From contig CM074763.1 in the NCBI GenBank assembly GCA_037355855.1, forward strand, positions 1,922,001 through 1,986,000: a DNA stretch of 64,000 nucleotides. Reading direction: 5' to 3'. This DNA comes from Pseudo-nitzschia pungens (Eukaryota; Bacillariophyta; Bacillariophyceae; Bacillariales; Bacillariaceae). This document shows positions 31,160-43,032 of this stretch, one piece after another. Position 1 is the first letter of the stretch; every line of letters starts with the position of its first letter. Below the pieces are notes generated by a model. It was not told where the DNA came from, did no database searches, and saw only the letters and a list, made by a program, of their open reading frames with translations. Both the position numbers and the translations under genes were made by a program.

Positions 31160-33671
31160 TTAATAGCTGCTTCGACGTTCGAAATTCCGCCGCGTGCTAA
31201 CTGTATTGACAATATCTTCTGTGGCGCTGACTGCCCCGATCAGCCCCACACGGCTCCCTCGATGTATTTCACCAGCAGGGGGATTTAATCTGTGCAAGAA
31301 CTCTTGAATTTCGCGGGCGGAACGGGCTCTTACCCCAGGACGAGTCGTGTCTCCATTTGATTGTGATTGTCTGTTGTTGGCACTACTTTGCCGAATTCGG
31401 ATTCGATTGATCATGCTGCTTATGGAATGGTGGCTGACGTCTAAATCTCTGACGCTGCTGTTGTCAGAAGGGATTCCTGGGCGTTCTGGACGTCCGAGTC
31501 GAGCGTTGCAAAGCGGGCAGGAGTTCTTTCGCTGAAGCCATCCCTTTAGGCAATCGACGTGGAACTCATGACGGCAGGGCAGATCGCCTATGCGATCTCC
31601 CTCCTCGAAGGGGCAGAAACAAATGGTGCAGGTGGGTGATTCGATGGAATCCCCGTCATCGTCGTGGGTAGTATCTCTAATAGATTCTTGGCAGCATTCG
31701 CCATCTTCGTGTACAACGTCGCTCTCACCATCTGCTGGGTCGTTTCCCAGTTCGACCGTGATGAATAGGGGCTCAGCATCCTCTGAATGGTTTCCATTAT
31801 CAATATTGCAATCCTCACTGACATCGTTAGCATTGCTTTCAGTGACAACATTATTATCATCACCATCACAATCCAATGGCAACGATGATGGGTCATCTTG
31901 TTTCACTTGAATGGAATCCTTGTTGTTATTGCTGCTGACGCTGCTGATGCTCTTTTTGTTCTTGATATTCATGCTCTTGGTTCGGGATGTCACAGCCGGA
32001 ATTGTGCCAGTGGCGGGAGGCGTGGTTGATTTAGCACTCGTAATACTCGTGCTAATGGGAGTACCGAAGGGGGCAGCGTTGACACCTTCGCTTGTTTCTT
32101 GATTTTTTGTTACAGCAGGAGTGGAAGAGGAATCGTTGGTGTTTGATGGCTCCAGAAATCCACCGCCCATGCTCCCGGACGTAGTGGTGGTCATAGAAAA
32201 GCGCTTGACCTTGAGCTTTATTTGTGGCGGGGGCAGACCAGCTTCCCGTAGTTCGAGTTCCCGCAAATATTCTTGGTGACGCCAGATCCATTGGACCTGA
32301 GCTAACAGAGCCCGCTCAAACATGCGTCGTTGGTTGGAATAGAACCAGGGTCGATTAGGATTGCTATCAGTCGTCCTGTCCGGTTGTCCTTCGTCGACTT
32401 TCCCTTTCGTCGTCTTCGATCATTCGGTTTAGCATGCGGTCGTTGAAATCATACGATGTTTCCCAAAAACAGCAGACAAACTTCTTGAAAAAATAGCTCA
32501 AACGATCTACGACATAATCCCCAGCAGTTCTTCCGTGGACTGTGCAGCAACAAATAATTGCCAGCCCAAAGTACCACAACAAAATCAACGGCCATGCATT
32601 CCGGGCAATAATATGCCGCATGTTTTGCTCGTAGCACTTGACCCCCATTTTGGGATCGGCGGGGACCCCGCAGTACATAGCACGTTCGTTGCACAAATAA
32701 AGCGGTAAATCGTCCCACTCTCCCCGCTTATTTACATCACCCGGCGGAATGTAGGCGAAGAGTCCATTGGGGAATCGCCCCCAATTCTTCGGATTGGAGG
32801 GAAGATCGTTCGATCGAGCATCGTTCTGACTCAAGAACGGGTCCTGGATCAGCGTGTCGCTTGTTTCGTTGGAGCTCAATTCCGGGAGTTCTAATTGGCC
32901 CGGAAAGGTCCATCGGCTACTCTCGCACATGCAAGGTTTGACAAAGAACTCTCCTTCCTGCAAAGTATTGAATGAATTTGTGTCAAAGTCATCGATGCTG
33001 TTCTTGCCCAAAGAGCGCCGAGAAAGCCATTCGCGATGATTCATTTGTTGAAAACTTTCGAGAAACCGTTTGGTGTAGGATGATGCTACGGTAGGATCAT
33101 TGTCTTCGTTGTGGTTGTCATTTTCGGTAATATCGGCATATCCAGTGTTGCCGTTGATGACCAAAGCGTCTGACTCAGGTTCTCCCAGATCTCGCCAAAT
33201 GCGATTTGAGCGCAAGACGCGATTGTTCTGATCTCCTTTCGCCTGTTGCTGCAGTTGCTCACTCATGCCAAATACGTCATCGTCGTCGGATTGAATGCCG
33301 TCGTCTATGAATTGCCCGCTATCGATACTTTCTGTGTCGAGGTACAATCCATCACCAAGATTAGAACCCGCTTCTCCCTTGCCGCTAATTGTTGTCTTTT
33401 GCGGTTTTTTGTTTTTGGAAGGGAGAACCGGCATCGTAACTTGAACGAGTTCCCCTGATATTGGATCCATCCTAACCTTGTAAAGGACATCTGCACTGCA
33501 GATTTCAGAATACCAAGTAGCTTCTGCTGCCGGAATTTTCGCCGCAAATTGCAAACTGTGCATGAGTAGCAGAGTCAAGGTGCTGTATTGACAGGAAGAT
33601 GTCATTATTGCCAATGATGAGACTAGAAACGACATTATTTTTTGCGTTCGTCCCATAGTATTCGAAGACAA
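31160..33671 (-). CDS. RING-H2 transmembrane E3 ligase-like protein (paralogue 1), frame-broken
   Basis: The N-terminal frame (32367..33671) has a signal-like start, a large extracytoplasmic part with CMCESSRWTFPG, and a helix NAWPLILLWYFGLAIICCC (about residue 353). The C-terminal frame (31160..32323) has the RING-H2 finger CTICFCPFEEGDRIGDLPCR then HEFHVDCLKGWLQRKNSCPL, i.e. C-x2-C ... C-H-H-C-C-C spacing. The first frame ends at a TGA, but moving one base forward reads on without a break (PDRTTDSNPNRPWFYSNQRR) into the RING part. The neighbouring paralogue at 35915..38557 has exactly this order in one frame, so the break is a one-base discrepancy and not two genes. RING-H2 proteins with a membrane helix usually act as ubiquitin ligases at endomembranes. 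Confidence 0.75.
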
Positions 33672-35914
33672 TCGAAACAGAGAAGCTCTCTGCTCCTTCC
33701 TATTGCGATGATATCCTCACCATCAGATTTGAATCGGTTGAAAATTGATCGATAGACAAGCTTGTATGTGCGAAGCGCACACTTATTTCGGAACGGAGGA
33801 AGTACCTAGTTGGCTCCAAGCGAACATAGGAGATACTGATTGGCGTTTTTAGTAAGACTTACCGTAGTAGAAGTAGTTTTATTGTGTGGCCGGAAGAAGA
33901 ACTCAACGGTTGCACACGCAACACCACAGAATCTCGAGTATTTCCACACACGTTGCAGTTCAAATTGTGTAGCAAATCCATTTTATTCTCCAACTCGTGG
34001 TGAATGCAAGCGCGATTAATAAAGCCTATCCATCTTACTGGAATTGATATAATTGCCCTCCATTGATTCAAGAAGATGGAATGTCGATGCGTCATTTTTG
34101 TCCACTCCAGTTTTCCATGTTCAACGAAGGGGTCGTTCAAAAAGTGCCGGAAGATTGCAGAGAACCGGATTCGGGTCAGAATTTCCGAAATTTGGATTGA
34201 ATGTTTAACGGTCAGGAAATACTGAAGACGTCTCTTTTAAGTCTTAAAATCATTCAGAGGAATAAAAGAATGTCGACCCCATATTTAATTGCAGTGCCGG
34301 GCCTGTGAAAATGATAGTACTACGTACTACGAAGTACAAAGTACAATACAATTATGTCCTTCATCAAAAACATATGTTTTTACGAAGTACGAAGTATGAC
34401 AGTTAAATCTACAGGCATGGCCTTTTGGCCCATTTTCTGTATTCGAGAGCTTACTAAGGGAAGAATAAGCAAGATTGTTTAGAAGTGAATAGAGCATTGT
34501 AGAGTAGAGTGTTAGCTAACAGACGATGTCTTCAATAATAATAATATACCGTACGTATTTAAATAACTTGAACAGAGGTGGTTTATGCAAGGAGATATTG
34601 CAAAAAGCAAAGATGCTGTCACTCAACGTGATCCATTTAACTTTTTGACGGGTACACTGGACAGCTTTGATGGAAAAAAGTCAATAAGTAGTACGTACAA
34701 GTAAATTACAGTGAGTACGTACACAACATCATTGCATTGTGCACTTCAAGATGCCGATGGACCGCAGTTTCCAAATAGCAATCAAACATATGTAACTTTT
34801 TGGTTCTACTACTACCATTACTACTAGTACTAGTATTAGCACTACTACTAGTAGTACTACTAGTAAGAAGAAGGAGGAGGGAAGAACGGAGGAGGAGGAT
34901 GCAGAAGACTTGCTGCTGGTGCTGCTAGTAGTAGAACAACAAGTACTGCTGGTACCAGTACTACAAGCACTGACTGCAATGATCATATACGTTGACATAC
35001 TAGTACATGCAGCAAGAACTGGTGATCTCTCCCCACCACCACCACCAGCAGATAAAGAAGGTCCTGCTAGTAGTAGTAGTAGTAGTTCTGAAAGAAGCAC
35101 CTGCCACCTCCTACGCTTGGTAAGAATAGTGAAATAATATCATCTCCAAACGACCATCATCATGAAGTCCTAAGAAGGAAGGTGAGGTAGCTAGTCGTAC
35201 GAACAAAGAGGATGTAAGGAAAAAAATCTTGTCGGAAGTCTAGTACTGCTACTAGTAGTACTACTAGTACTACTACTAGTAGTAGTACTAATAACAGAAC
35301 GAGGCACTATCATTCCAGGATTGTTGAGTGTGATGAAGGACCAGTGTTTCTACAACAAGAAATAGACGAGAGATATACACTGGTATTCGTTTAGTGCATT
35401 AGCAAGTCGACAAGAACATAGTCCACTCTCCTTGTGAACGATAGTGATTCTACTACTACTACTCCTATACTGCTGGTGGTGTGAAATTAGAATAACAAGA
35501 ACCCTTGCTTTCCATCCCAGTGCGAACTGTCGTCGATTTTACCATTCAGAAAGCAGCACGTTGACAAAAAACTCATTTGACCTACCATCACAATACCTCT
35601 ATTTACATCTTCGTCTCATGCTACCGTAGTGAAGGAATTGTAGCTGCGTACTAGTAATCACCGATTTCAAAATTTTCAGTGGTAGTCGCATGGACGTAAA
35701 GCTTGTATCTGCCATATCAACAACTACTACTAGTACACGTAGTACAATTGTGTATTATTCAATCAATAGAATTACAATAGCGCATTACGTGTACAGTGAA
35801 CAGCTCGTAACAGTCATATTACGTGCGGCTCTCGATCGTGGTGTTTGTACCATTCAAACTCCTGAGGGTTGATATTTACAGTATTGAGCAAACAACAGTG
35901 GATGTACGGCATCA
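33672..35914. other. Intergenic region with ACT/AGT palindromic tracts
   Basis: The spacer between the two RING paralogues holds two ACT/AGT tracts (about 34808..34866 and 35241..35291), TACGAAGTACGAAGTA words near 34325 and 34380, and an (AAT)n followed by CGTATTTAAATAACTT near 34530. Leu/Ser-rich frames read here are repeat artefacts. No gene seen. Confidence 0.5.
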
Positions 35915-38557
35915 TCAATCTTCTTCTCCTTCGCCTTGAATTTCCTCGTGTGCTGGTGGCTCTCCGGTGTCGTCATCGACTTGTTGCAGTGCCTGCTCGA
36001 TGGTTTCTACAGTATGAGTCGATTGTACGTGCGGATTTCCGACAAGGGGAGGGATATCGATCCCGTCGACAGTGGCGATGGTTTCGTGTTGTTCATCGCT
36101 GCCGTCCACACCGGATGGCGCAAAGACAGTAGATGTTGTAGATTCAAAGCCTCGCCTTCGCAGTTGACGCGGAGGTGAACGCATATCGGCGATACCATCG
36201 TCACTCTCGTCGACGTAGGCCTCACCGACGGTTACGCTGGATTGGTCGGGGCTATGGGAATGGGTATTGCGGGAAGCGCTCGGCGGTAAGGGCGGGGGCG
36301 ATGGTGGAGTGAATGTGTCAGGACTGTCACCAGGAATATCGATCGGAGTGAACTCTTCAGTTGCAATGTTGCTGTTGCCTCGTTGGTGTTCTACGTTGAC
36401 AACATCACCAGTGAAGCGATCTTCGGTGTCTCTTGTTACGTTGCTGTTGGTTTCCATAGGAGGAGTGCTCGCGTGTAGATCCCTTGTGAAGTGGTCTTGG
36501 TCGAGTGTGGGATGATTCTCGATGGGCACCGCAGAACCATTGGAGTCGAACGCATCGCTGTTGCCGTTGTCGCTGGACAACGATGATTGGTCTCCGACGC
36601 TTCCCATCTCCTCGTCAAAACTATTGTACGTGGTCGCTGCCACGGTGGAAGGGGTCAGGGGCATGTGTGACAACCGCCGATTCTGGTTGGACGGCGATGC
36701 CAAAATCGAGTTTTGATGCGGGGAAGCTCTGAAATCCGTGCCGCTACTATTGCTCGGGACGGTGCCCGATGCGATGGCAGCGTCCTCGGTGTCGATGATC
36801 TCCGCTCCGTGACGACGGTTCTCGTGTTCTGTTTCGGTATCGACCTTCTTGACCAACTCTTCGCTAGAAATCCGCCGCCGGTGGGCTATCGGGATGGTAC
36901 AGAGGGGACACGAGTTGCGTTTCTGGACCCACATCTTGAGGCAATCGGCGTGAAAGACGTGAACGCAGTCCAGATCTCCGACCCTGTCGCCGTCTTCCAA
37001 TTCAACGAAACAAATGGTGCAGTGCGGTTCGTCCACCGAATTCAACGAAGACGATGCAGCCGAGCAACTGGCACCATCGCAGGCGGGTTTGGGCGACCAC
37101 CGGCGGGTTTTCATTTCGTAGCGAGCGTGGGGCAATCCTCTCTCTTGGCGAGATTCCATGAAGGCAATTTCGTCCCGGATGGCGATCCATTCTACCCGCA
37201 ACATGAGGTTGTACTTGATGTAATGGTTCCAGGAAGTCTGCCACGGCCACACGACGTTTCGGAACCTTTCCAGGACTCGGTGATAGATTCTGCTGACAGC
37301 CGAAGCGGTGTCGACCGAGTCGTCGTCGTCGTTGGGGTTGGTCCTCGTCGTTGTAATGGTGGGAGGAACCGTGTCGACCTCGTTGTCGTTGGGATTGGCA
37401 GACGCCATCGCACTCATTTGCCGTCCCAGCCGGGTCGCGCGCCGCCGCCGTCGGACCGTCTCGCGGTCGAGACGTTCCTCGTCGAGGATTTCTTGGACCA
37501 CTACTTGGTTGTACCGGTTGATGTTGCGCATCTGTCGATTCCCCAAAGGATCCCCGCATCCGCAAACGTAATACAGAATGGTGCCCCGGATGAAATCGAG
37601 GAGAATGCGTCCCTGGAAGGTGCAACAGAAAGAAAGCATGATGGCCGTGTACATCAACCACGCGAGTGGCCAGCTATTGGCTGCGAAGGTTTTGTTTTTG
37701 TCCATGGAGTAGCACCCGAGGGTCCTTTCGCCGGTGTCTTCGTGGACGACCCAGGAGCACCACTCCGAAGATTCCGGACAAAAAGCCGTTGAAACATAGG
37801 CATCTTGGGCGCTCGCGCTGCACAAACAGGGGCGCAACAGATGTATTTCGCTGGTGGAGTAGTTGCTGATGTCATCGGCGTTGCCTTGGTCGCTTTTGCC
37901 GGTGACAAAACTGTTGCTTCCGTCGGTCGACAACCAACGCTGTTCCGTGTGTTTGGTTGGTGATGCGAACACGGGAGCTTCGATGGAAAGACTTTCACCG
38001 CTTGCTCCTCGCAGACGCCTTCGACCCCAGGGGTTGTTGGCAACGACTCGTTCCTTGCTGCTGTTTAGGCTGTTGGTTTGCTGGAGATTCCAATCGGTTC
38101 GGCCCGGCGATTGCGGTTTGGCTTCGGGTTCGTCCAAAACCGTATTGTGGGCGAGTAAGGTTAGATCGGCGTCGTTTTCTTGGGGCTGCTGCTCCACGAC
38201 ATGATATGTTCCGGTGGTTTTGTCCATCAGGACTGGTTGAACATCTCCCGTGTGGCACTTGTCGTCATCCAAGCTCCGGAAGTTGCCTTTGCGACCGGCG
38301 TTTGGGTTGGATCCAGATCCGTACGATCCCACCGGCACTTCAGCTCTGCAACGGTTCAGTGAGACTTGGATCAAAATGAGGAAGAGTACTAGCGACCCCG
38401 TGGTTACACGACGAGCTGCTGGTGTTCTTCTTCGAAATGTTTTGCTACGTTGAGACTTCATTTTCGTGTTTTGCTGTATCCTGGTCACCATGGCAGTGCT
38501 CTGGTAGAAGCGTGTGTTTGAATGATGTATCAGGAAGCAAACAACAAGTAGATGCAC
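35915..38557 (-). CDS. RING-H2 transmembrane E3 ligase-like protein (paralogue 2)
   Basis: An intact 880-codon frame. The likely start is Met33 (MKSQRSKTFRRR), because a basic stretch and a signal helix (TGSLVLFLILIQVSLNRCRA) follow. The luminal or extracellular part has paired cysteines (CLCSASAQDAYVSTAFCPES, EWCSW, LGCY). The transmembrane helix SWPLAWLMYTAIMLSFCCTF is at about 292 to 314. After a basic linker (RRRRRATRLGRQ) and the conserved MLRVEWIAIRDEIAFMESRQ comes a RING-H2 finger (CTICFVELEDGDRVGDLDCV, HVFHADCLKMWVQKRNSCPL, about 509 to 551). The last 300 residues are Ser/Asp/Thr-rich. It is a tandem paralogue of the 31160..33671 gene, with identical order and matching motifs (MLRVEWI versus LLAQVQWI). 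Probable ubiquitin ligase; substrate unknown. Confidence 0.8.
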   Translation of the reverse strand: MHLLVVCFLIHHSNTRFYQSTAMVTRIQQNTKMKSQRSKTFRRRTPAARRVTTGSLVLFLILIQVSLNRCRAEVPVGSYGSGSNPNAGRKGNFRSLDDDKCHTGDVQPVLMDKTTGTYHVVEQQPQENDADLTLLAHNTVLDEPEAKPQSPGRTDWNLQQTNSLNSSKERVVANNPWGRRRLRGASGESLSIEAPVFASPTKHTEQRWLSTDGSNSFVTGKSDQGNADDISNYSTSEIHLLRPCLCSASAQDAYVSTAFCPESSEWCSWVVHEDTGERTLGCYSMDKNKTFAANSWPLAWLMYTAIMLSFCCTFQGRILLDFIRGTILYYVCGCGDPLGNRQMRNINRYNQVVVQEILDEERLDRETVRRRRRATRLGRQMSAMASANPNDNEVDTVPPTITTTRTNPNDDDDSVDTASAVSRIYHRVLERFRNVVWPWQTSWNHYIKYNLMLRVEWIAIRDEIAFMESRQERGLPHARYEMKTRRWSPKPACDGASCSAASSSLNSVDEPHCTICFVELEDGDRVGDLDCVHVFHADCLKMWVQKRNSCPLCTIPIAHRRRISSEELVKKVDTETEHENRRHGAEIIDTEDAAIASGTVPSNSSGTDFRASPHQNSILASPSNQNRRLSHMPLTPSTVAATTYNSFDEEMGSVGDQSSLSSDNGNSDAFDSNGSAVPIENHPTLDQDHFTRDLHASTPPMETNSNVTRDTEDRFTGDVVNVEHQRGNSNIATEEFTPIDIPGDSPDTFTPPSPPPLPPSASRNTHSHSPDQSSVTVGEAYVDESDDGIADMRSPPRQLRRRGFESTTSTVFAPSGVDGSDEQHETIATVDGIDIPPLVGNPHVQSTHTVETIEQALQQVDDDTGEPPAHEEIQGEGEED

Positions 38558-40885
38558 GAGCTGTTAGGAGCTTGTTTGAGCTTGTTTCAGCAAGACGACT
38601 GTATTGTAGGAAACAAAATGTTTGCTGAACTTCCACCTCCTGAGTGATGAATTACTAGATGAAGAACAACGATGGAAGGGGATTGCCACTGTCGTGCCAC
38701 TGCGGTGGAACAACTTCGGGTATTTTCGATGAAGGTTTGTTCTGCAAGACAAATGGTCGTTTGTGGTTGAGTTTGTTGATTCCGATCGATGTTCTAGTGA
38801 ATCGGAACAGAAAACCTGCAAACGAATGAATCAGAGTGTACTAGGTAAGGTAACTTTTCTGGTGGTTCCTGTGGGCAGGGCCGTCGCAAGGGACAAGTAA
38901 GATAGCCTAGTGTCGTGCAGCGTACCTGTACCTCTTCGGGAGGTAGGACGGAAAAATTCCGTCGAAGATGGAGAAAGATGATGAATCGAATATTCCGTTC
39001 AGTCGTTGTTGTTGCCGGGGCCTGACACCGATTGCAAAGAAAACATTACGGGTACGAGTACAAGTATCAAAAAGACGCAAACCAGAGAACAAAATGAAAA
39101 TAAAATTTAAAGGAAAGATCTTGTGAGTGGGACTATCGAAGCATCTGGTAACCGGGTTCTCATACGGTTATGTACCGTGATTGGGTCACAGAGCGCGAGA
39201 TGGGGTGCGCGTGACGCGAAAAGTGACTTCCGTTAGTGAAATTTTCACTATGTGGAGTGACACCAAAAACTATGAATCATGCGTTGCTCCAGATACGGTT
39301 CTAGTAGATGGGATTCTGGTAAGGTCTTCCGTTCAGGCACCGCAAGCAGGCACGCGACCAACAAGATGGTTGAGATGGGCTGGGGAATAGTGTCGAATTT
39401 CGGCGATCTTTTTCATTTCCGTAAGCTCGTGCGCGAAAACGTACGTCACCATTTCTGGGCCTTTCTTTTTGATTGGCATGCAGTGGAACGCATTCGGTAC
39501 ATCGCCGGTATTAGTACTCAGTTTGAAACAGTATGCGTCTTCTTGTTGATCAACGTACCGTACAAGTAAGTTAACCTTACATTAGAGAGCGAACGCAAGC
39601 GTACGAAAGGAATTTGGACATCAAATGGGGGAATGGATCGAACCCATTCTGCGTGTCACATACGGAGATTGAGATTGAAGATGGCTCGATTTGATGATTT
39701 GTTCAATATTATGTTCCGCGTTCAAATCCGGTTCGGAAATTTGATAACAGTAACTTAGTCCTCTTGATTGAGTAGAATATAGAGTTTGCCCATAAACCTA
39801 CAATATTGCGTGAAGAAGGTATATTAGTGACTCCATGTTCTTGCTTCTATGTTCTTTTCCTCGTGGCATTTCCTTGTTCCCTCCATACTACTGCAGTAGT
39901 ATAGTACTAGTAGTACTTCTAGTATTAGTACTACTACTACTAGTTGTTTCGTGTTTCCACCAAGAATACAACAACACCACCAGCAACAACATGTCAGTCA
40001 ACAGTCAACATGTTTATGCAATTCTTAATGGTCCAATATCAGAAATAGTACTTCTTGTACTAATCAAGTAGGAAGAATGGCGTTTTGCCACAAAACCTAC
40101 TACTAGTAGTACTTGTTTATACTGGTGAAGTTGTTGCAAAATGATTCTGTGATTGTCGTACTACTAGTACTACTAGTACTACTAGTAGTTTTGGTAAAAA
40201 ATAGAAGAAAGTCCGGAGATGATACGTTCGTCAACATAATGATGGGTTGAATCATCTAGGACGATAGTGCTACTACTAGTCTCCGAGTCCCAAGAAGTAC
40301 TGTACCGTAATTGGTTTTGAAACTGTCACCAATACTAGTATACAATTCTAGGTGGATTTTTAAGTGGTGCAACCAAAGACAGGGATCCTTCCGAAAGAAG
40401 TAGAAATAGTTGGGAAACAAAAGAGTATTTGTTGTACCCGGATGCGTTTTAGAATCAGAATAAAGAGCCCGGTCACAGCATCGACAGCGGCGGCCTGGAT
40501 GGCAGGACAGCACAGGGTAGGGCGCAAACAAAGTACTACTACTAGACGGGCCTGGTGCTAGTAGCATGGCGAAAGTGTGTCTTGTCTCTTTTTGGCTCGA
40601 GTCGGGTCCCACCATCGGATTGATCCGCGTCTCTCGATCCCACACACGCTGTGTTCGAGCCGGAATAACCACCACAATATCAAACAGGTCAACGCAAATT
40701 CGGCCCGCATGTGAAGCGTCCTTTCCCTAATGGTGGGTGCAATGTGTGTAAAGAACACCAGCACTGCTGTCCAACCACGGCTCCACAAAAGAAGCGATAT
40801 GGTGGGCTCTCTGCATACCAAAGCACTCGTCGGTTGGTCCCCGCTTTCTATTCCATTCTGTCCCAATCCTCCTTGTTTCCGAACA
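38558..40885. other. Intergenic region with ACT/AGT tracts
   Basis: Spacer upstream of the RING-2 gene. ACT/AGT tracts lie at about 39896..39952, 40098..40115 and 40159..40190. There is a hairpin GAATGG/CCATTC with a T-loop-like TTCGAT (minus strand) near 39634. No gene can be supported. Confidence 0.5.
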
Positions 40886-43032
40886 TTACAGTTCTTGAAT
40901 CAATGGACGGCATTTGTCACCGTTGGATCCTTGTCGTTGTTCTTCGTCTTCTTGTGTTTGGTCACGGGGTGGCAGTTCTTCGATCAGCAGGGAGGATCGC
41001 GTCGCGTTGGGTGTCGTTGCAGAAGTGGCACCGGGTGGTCCCGGAACGCAGTGCAGCAGGGACGAGATCGAAGAAGCCTGCCCCACCCCGACCTGATCGT
41101 CGAGCAACCGTGTCGCGGGAGCTGCGGGTGTCGCTGCATCCGGCTCACTACCACCCCCTTGTTCGACAACGAGGGGATTCCTTGCAATGGAAGCGGAACT
41201 GTGACCATCGTCGTCCTTCTCCCCATTGTCACTTTCTGCATTATCGTCGTCGTCGTCGTCGTCGTCGTCATCCGTGTCGTCCCCCTCCTCCTCCGAGGAC
41301 TCGTCCTCGTCGGACTCGGACTCGGACACGTCCGAGGACGACGCATCTTGTTCGTCCTCCTCCCCAAAATACTCCTCCATTAGCCCGGGGATTCCCAGAG
41401 AAGCTTCCACCTCGGACAAGACGGAGGCAAACCCGGCGTCGTCGTCGACCAGGGAGCTCCATTCGTCTATGATGGCGTCCAGCACTGGGTCGTCACCGTC
41501 TCCACTGCTGCTGCTGCTGCTGCTGCTGCTTCGGAGATGGTTCTGAACCCAGTACAGGCAGGGATCCACCCACAGCTTGTTTCCCAGGTAGTGGGCCTCG
41601 CTCTTGTCGAGGATGCTCCGGATCTGCAGCAGCGCCTTGGTGACTCCCGCGCGCCGGTGGGTTCGCACCAGAAACAGGGCCTCGGAACAGACCCTCCTGC
41701 CCAGGTCGTCGGCGTTTCTCCAGTAGGGATGGACCTAGAATGCGGCGCAGAACCGCTACCAGGGTGTCCCGGAGCGTGACCGTGGGGCTGGAATCCAGCC
41801 AGGACAGGCCACACGACAGGATGGAGATCGTCCAGGAGGATTCGACCGAAGGATCCCCCATGGTCGTCAGGTGGTCGTACACGTAGGCCAGGATCAGTTC
41901 GAAGGCGGCGCACCACAGACGATAGTGGGTGAAAGTGGCGCTGGCGGCGTTGTCGCGGTTGGGAGCGGCCAGGAGGTGATTGGGCAGCAATGGATATGGG
42001 ATCGTGGACAGCAGCAATTTTTCGTCGTCGGTGAACAGTGCCGCTGTCGCTGGCAGCGATGGCTTCTTTCTCTGTCGTTGCTGGTCAGCTGGCATTCTCG
42101 TCGCGGACCGTCAAATGTTCCATGTCTCGAATCAGCGACCGCGCATCGCCGGAACGAGCGCCGCTCTCCGCTCCCGCAGAAGGATGGAGCTTCTCGTGGG
42201 TCCGCCACCACGGCTCGTACTCCCGGACCATCGGATACAGATAGTCCTGCTCCGGCGATTCCGGCAGCTCGAGGTCCGCCAGGTACCGCTCGAACTCAAA
42301 CCCGTCGGCTTCGGCGGAGAGGCGTCCCTCCCTCCGCTCGTCGAGGGTGGAGTCCTCCGGATCGATCCCGGCGACCCTGGCTCCCTCGAGCATTTCCTCG
42401 GCGAGGCCGCTCCGGCAGTAATCCACAAAGACGTTCCGAAAGAGATCGGCGAATCCGTAGCCATCGCGATCCTGGTGTTCCGGGAGGAGAAGCGGATTTG
42501 TGGGCGGTGTTTGGTCTGGATCATTTTCGATGACTTTGTCGTCGTCGTCGTCGTCGTTGCGATTCTGATTCTGATTCCCATTGTCGTCGTTGTCCTCGGT
42601 TTCGTCTATCACCGCGTGCAGCCACTGTTTCGGGATTGGCTTGGCCTCGATCATTAGCGCCGTGAGATCCAAATCGGGCCAGTAGTTACCCTCGTCATTC
42701 TCCATATCGTTATCGTTCGAATCCGAGTTCCTTTGTTTCCGCAGGGGCACCACCACGGTCTGTTCGGAAGGATCGTACTTGGCAGACAAAGTCGTGGGAG
42801 ATGCTGTCCCCTTGGCCTGCTCCTCGTCCTCGTCCACAAACCCGTTGGGGAAAAAATTGAGCTTGAGCAGGTAGGGCTTGGCGTAAAAGTGGAATTCGGA
42901 ATTCCGCTCGCCCGTCAGGACGACTTCCATTCCGCCGTCCTCTCCCGCGCTGAGCCGAAAGGAGGGAACGGAAATTTCAACCCACACGTGCGTCGGGCTC
43001 TGGGTGAGGGAAAATCGCGGCGTCAGCGGCAT
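40886..43032 (-). CDS. SHQ1: SHQ1, H/ACA snoRNP assembly factor, two frame breaks
   Basis: SHQ1 chaperones dyskerin/Cbf5 during assembly of H/ACA RNPs. The N-terminal CS domain starts at Met 43032 (MPLTPRFSLTQSPTHVWVEI, then HFYAKPYLLKLNFFP), as in the family. The longer ATG at 43164 has no such support. A second piece in another frame (41493..42095) has LFTDDEKLLLSTIPYPLL, FELILAYVYDH, TTMGDPSVESSWTI and LSWLDSSPTVTLRDTLVAVL. A third frame (40886..41668 and just upstream) has VHPYWRNADDLGRRVCSEAL, LLQIRSILDKSEAHYLGNKL and DPCLYWVQNHL. Together these cover the whole family. Each join requires skipping one base, the first near 42085 to 42110 and the second at CTAGGTC near 41725. Poly-Ser and Asp/Glu runs extend the C-terminus. 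Either the assembly has insertions or the allele is broken. Confidence 0.82.

Noticed and set aside
34729..35137. Leu/Ser-rich frames on both strands
   Set aside because: Products of the ACT/AGT palindromic tracts.
39630..39700. Possible minus-strand tRNA (GGGTTCGATCC with a hairpin)
   Set aside because: The T-arm-like hairpin is good, but no acceptor stem, D arm or A box could be found at the right distance.
40256..40866. Overlapping frames of about 100 to 140 codons
   Set aside because: No domain, rival frames on the other strand and a location in spacer upstream of nothing recognisable.
31160..42110. Stop-associated +1 frameshifting of the kind known in Euplotes
   Set aside because: In RING-1 and the first SHQ1 break the shift could sit at a TGA, but in SPX, cytochrome c and the second SHQ1 break the shift must occur away from any stop, so a single mechanism of that kind does not fit.
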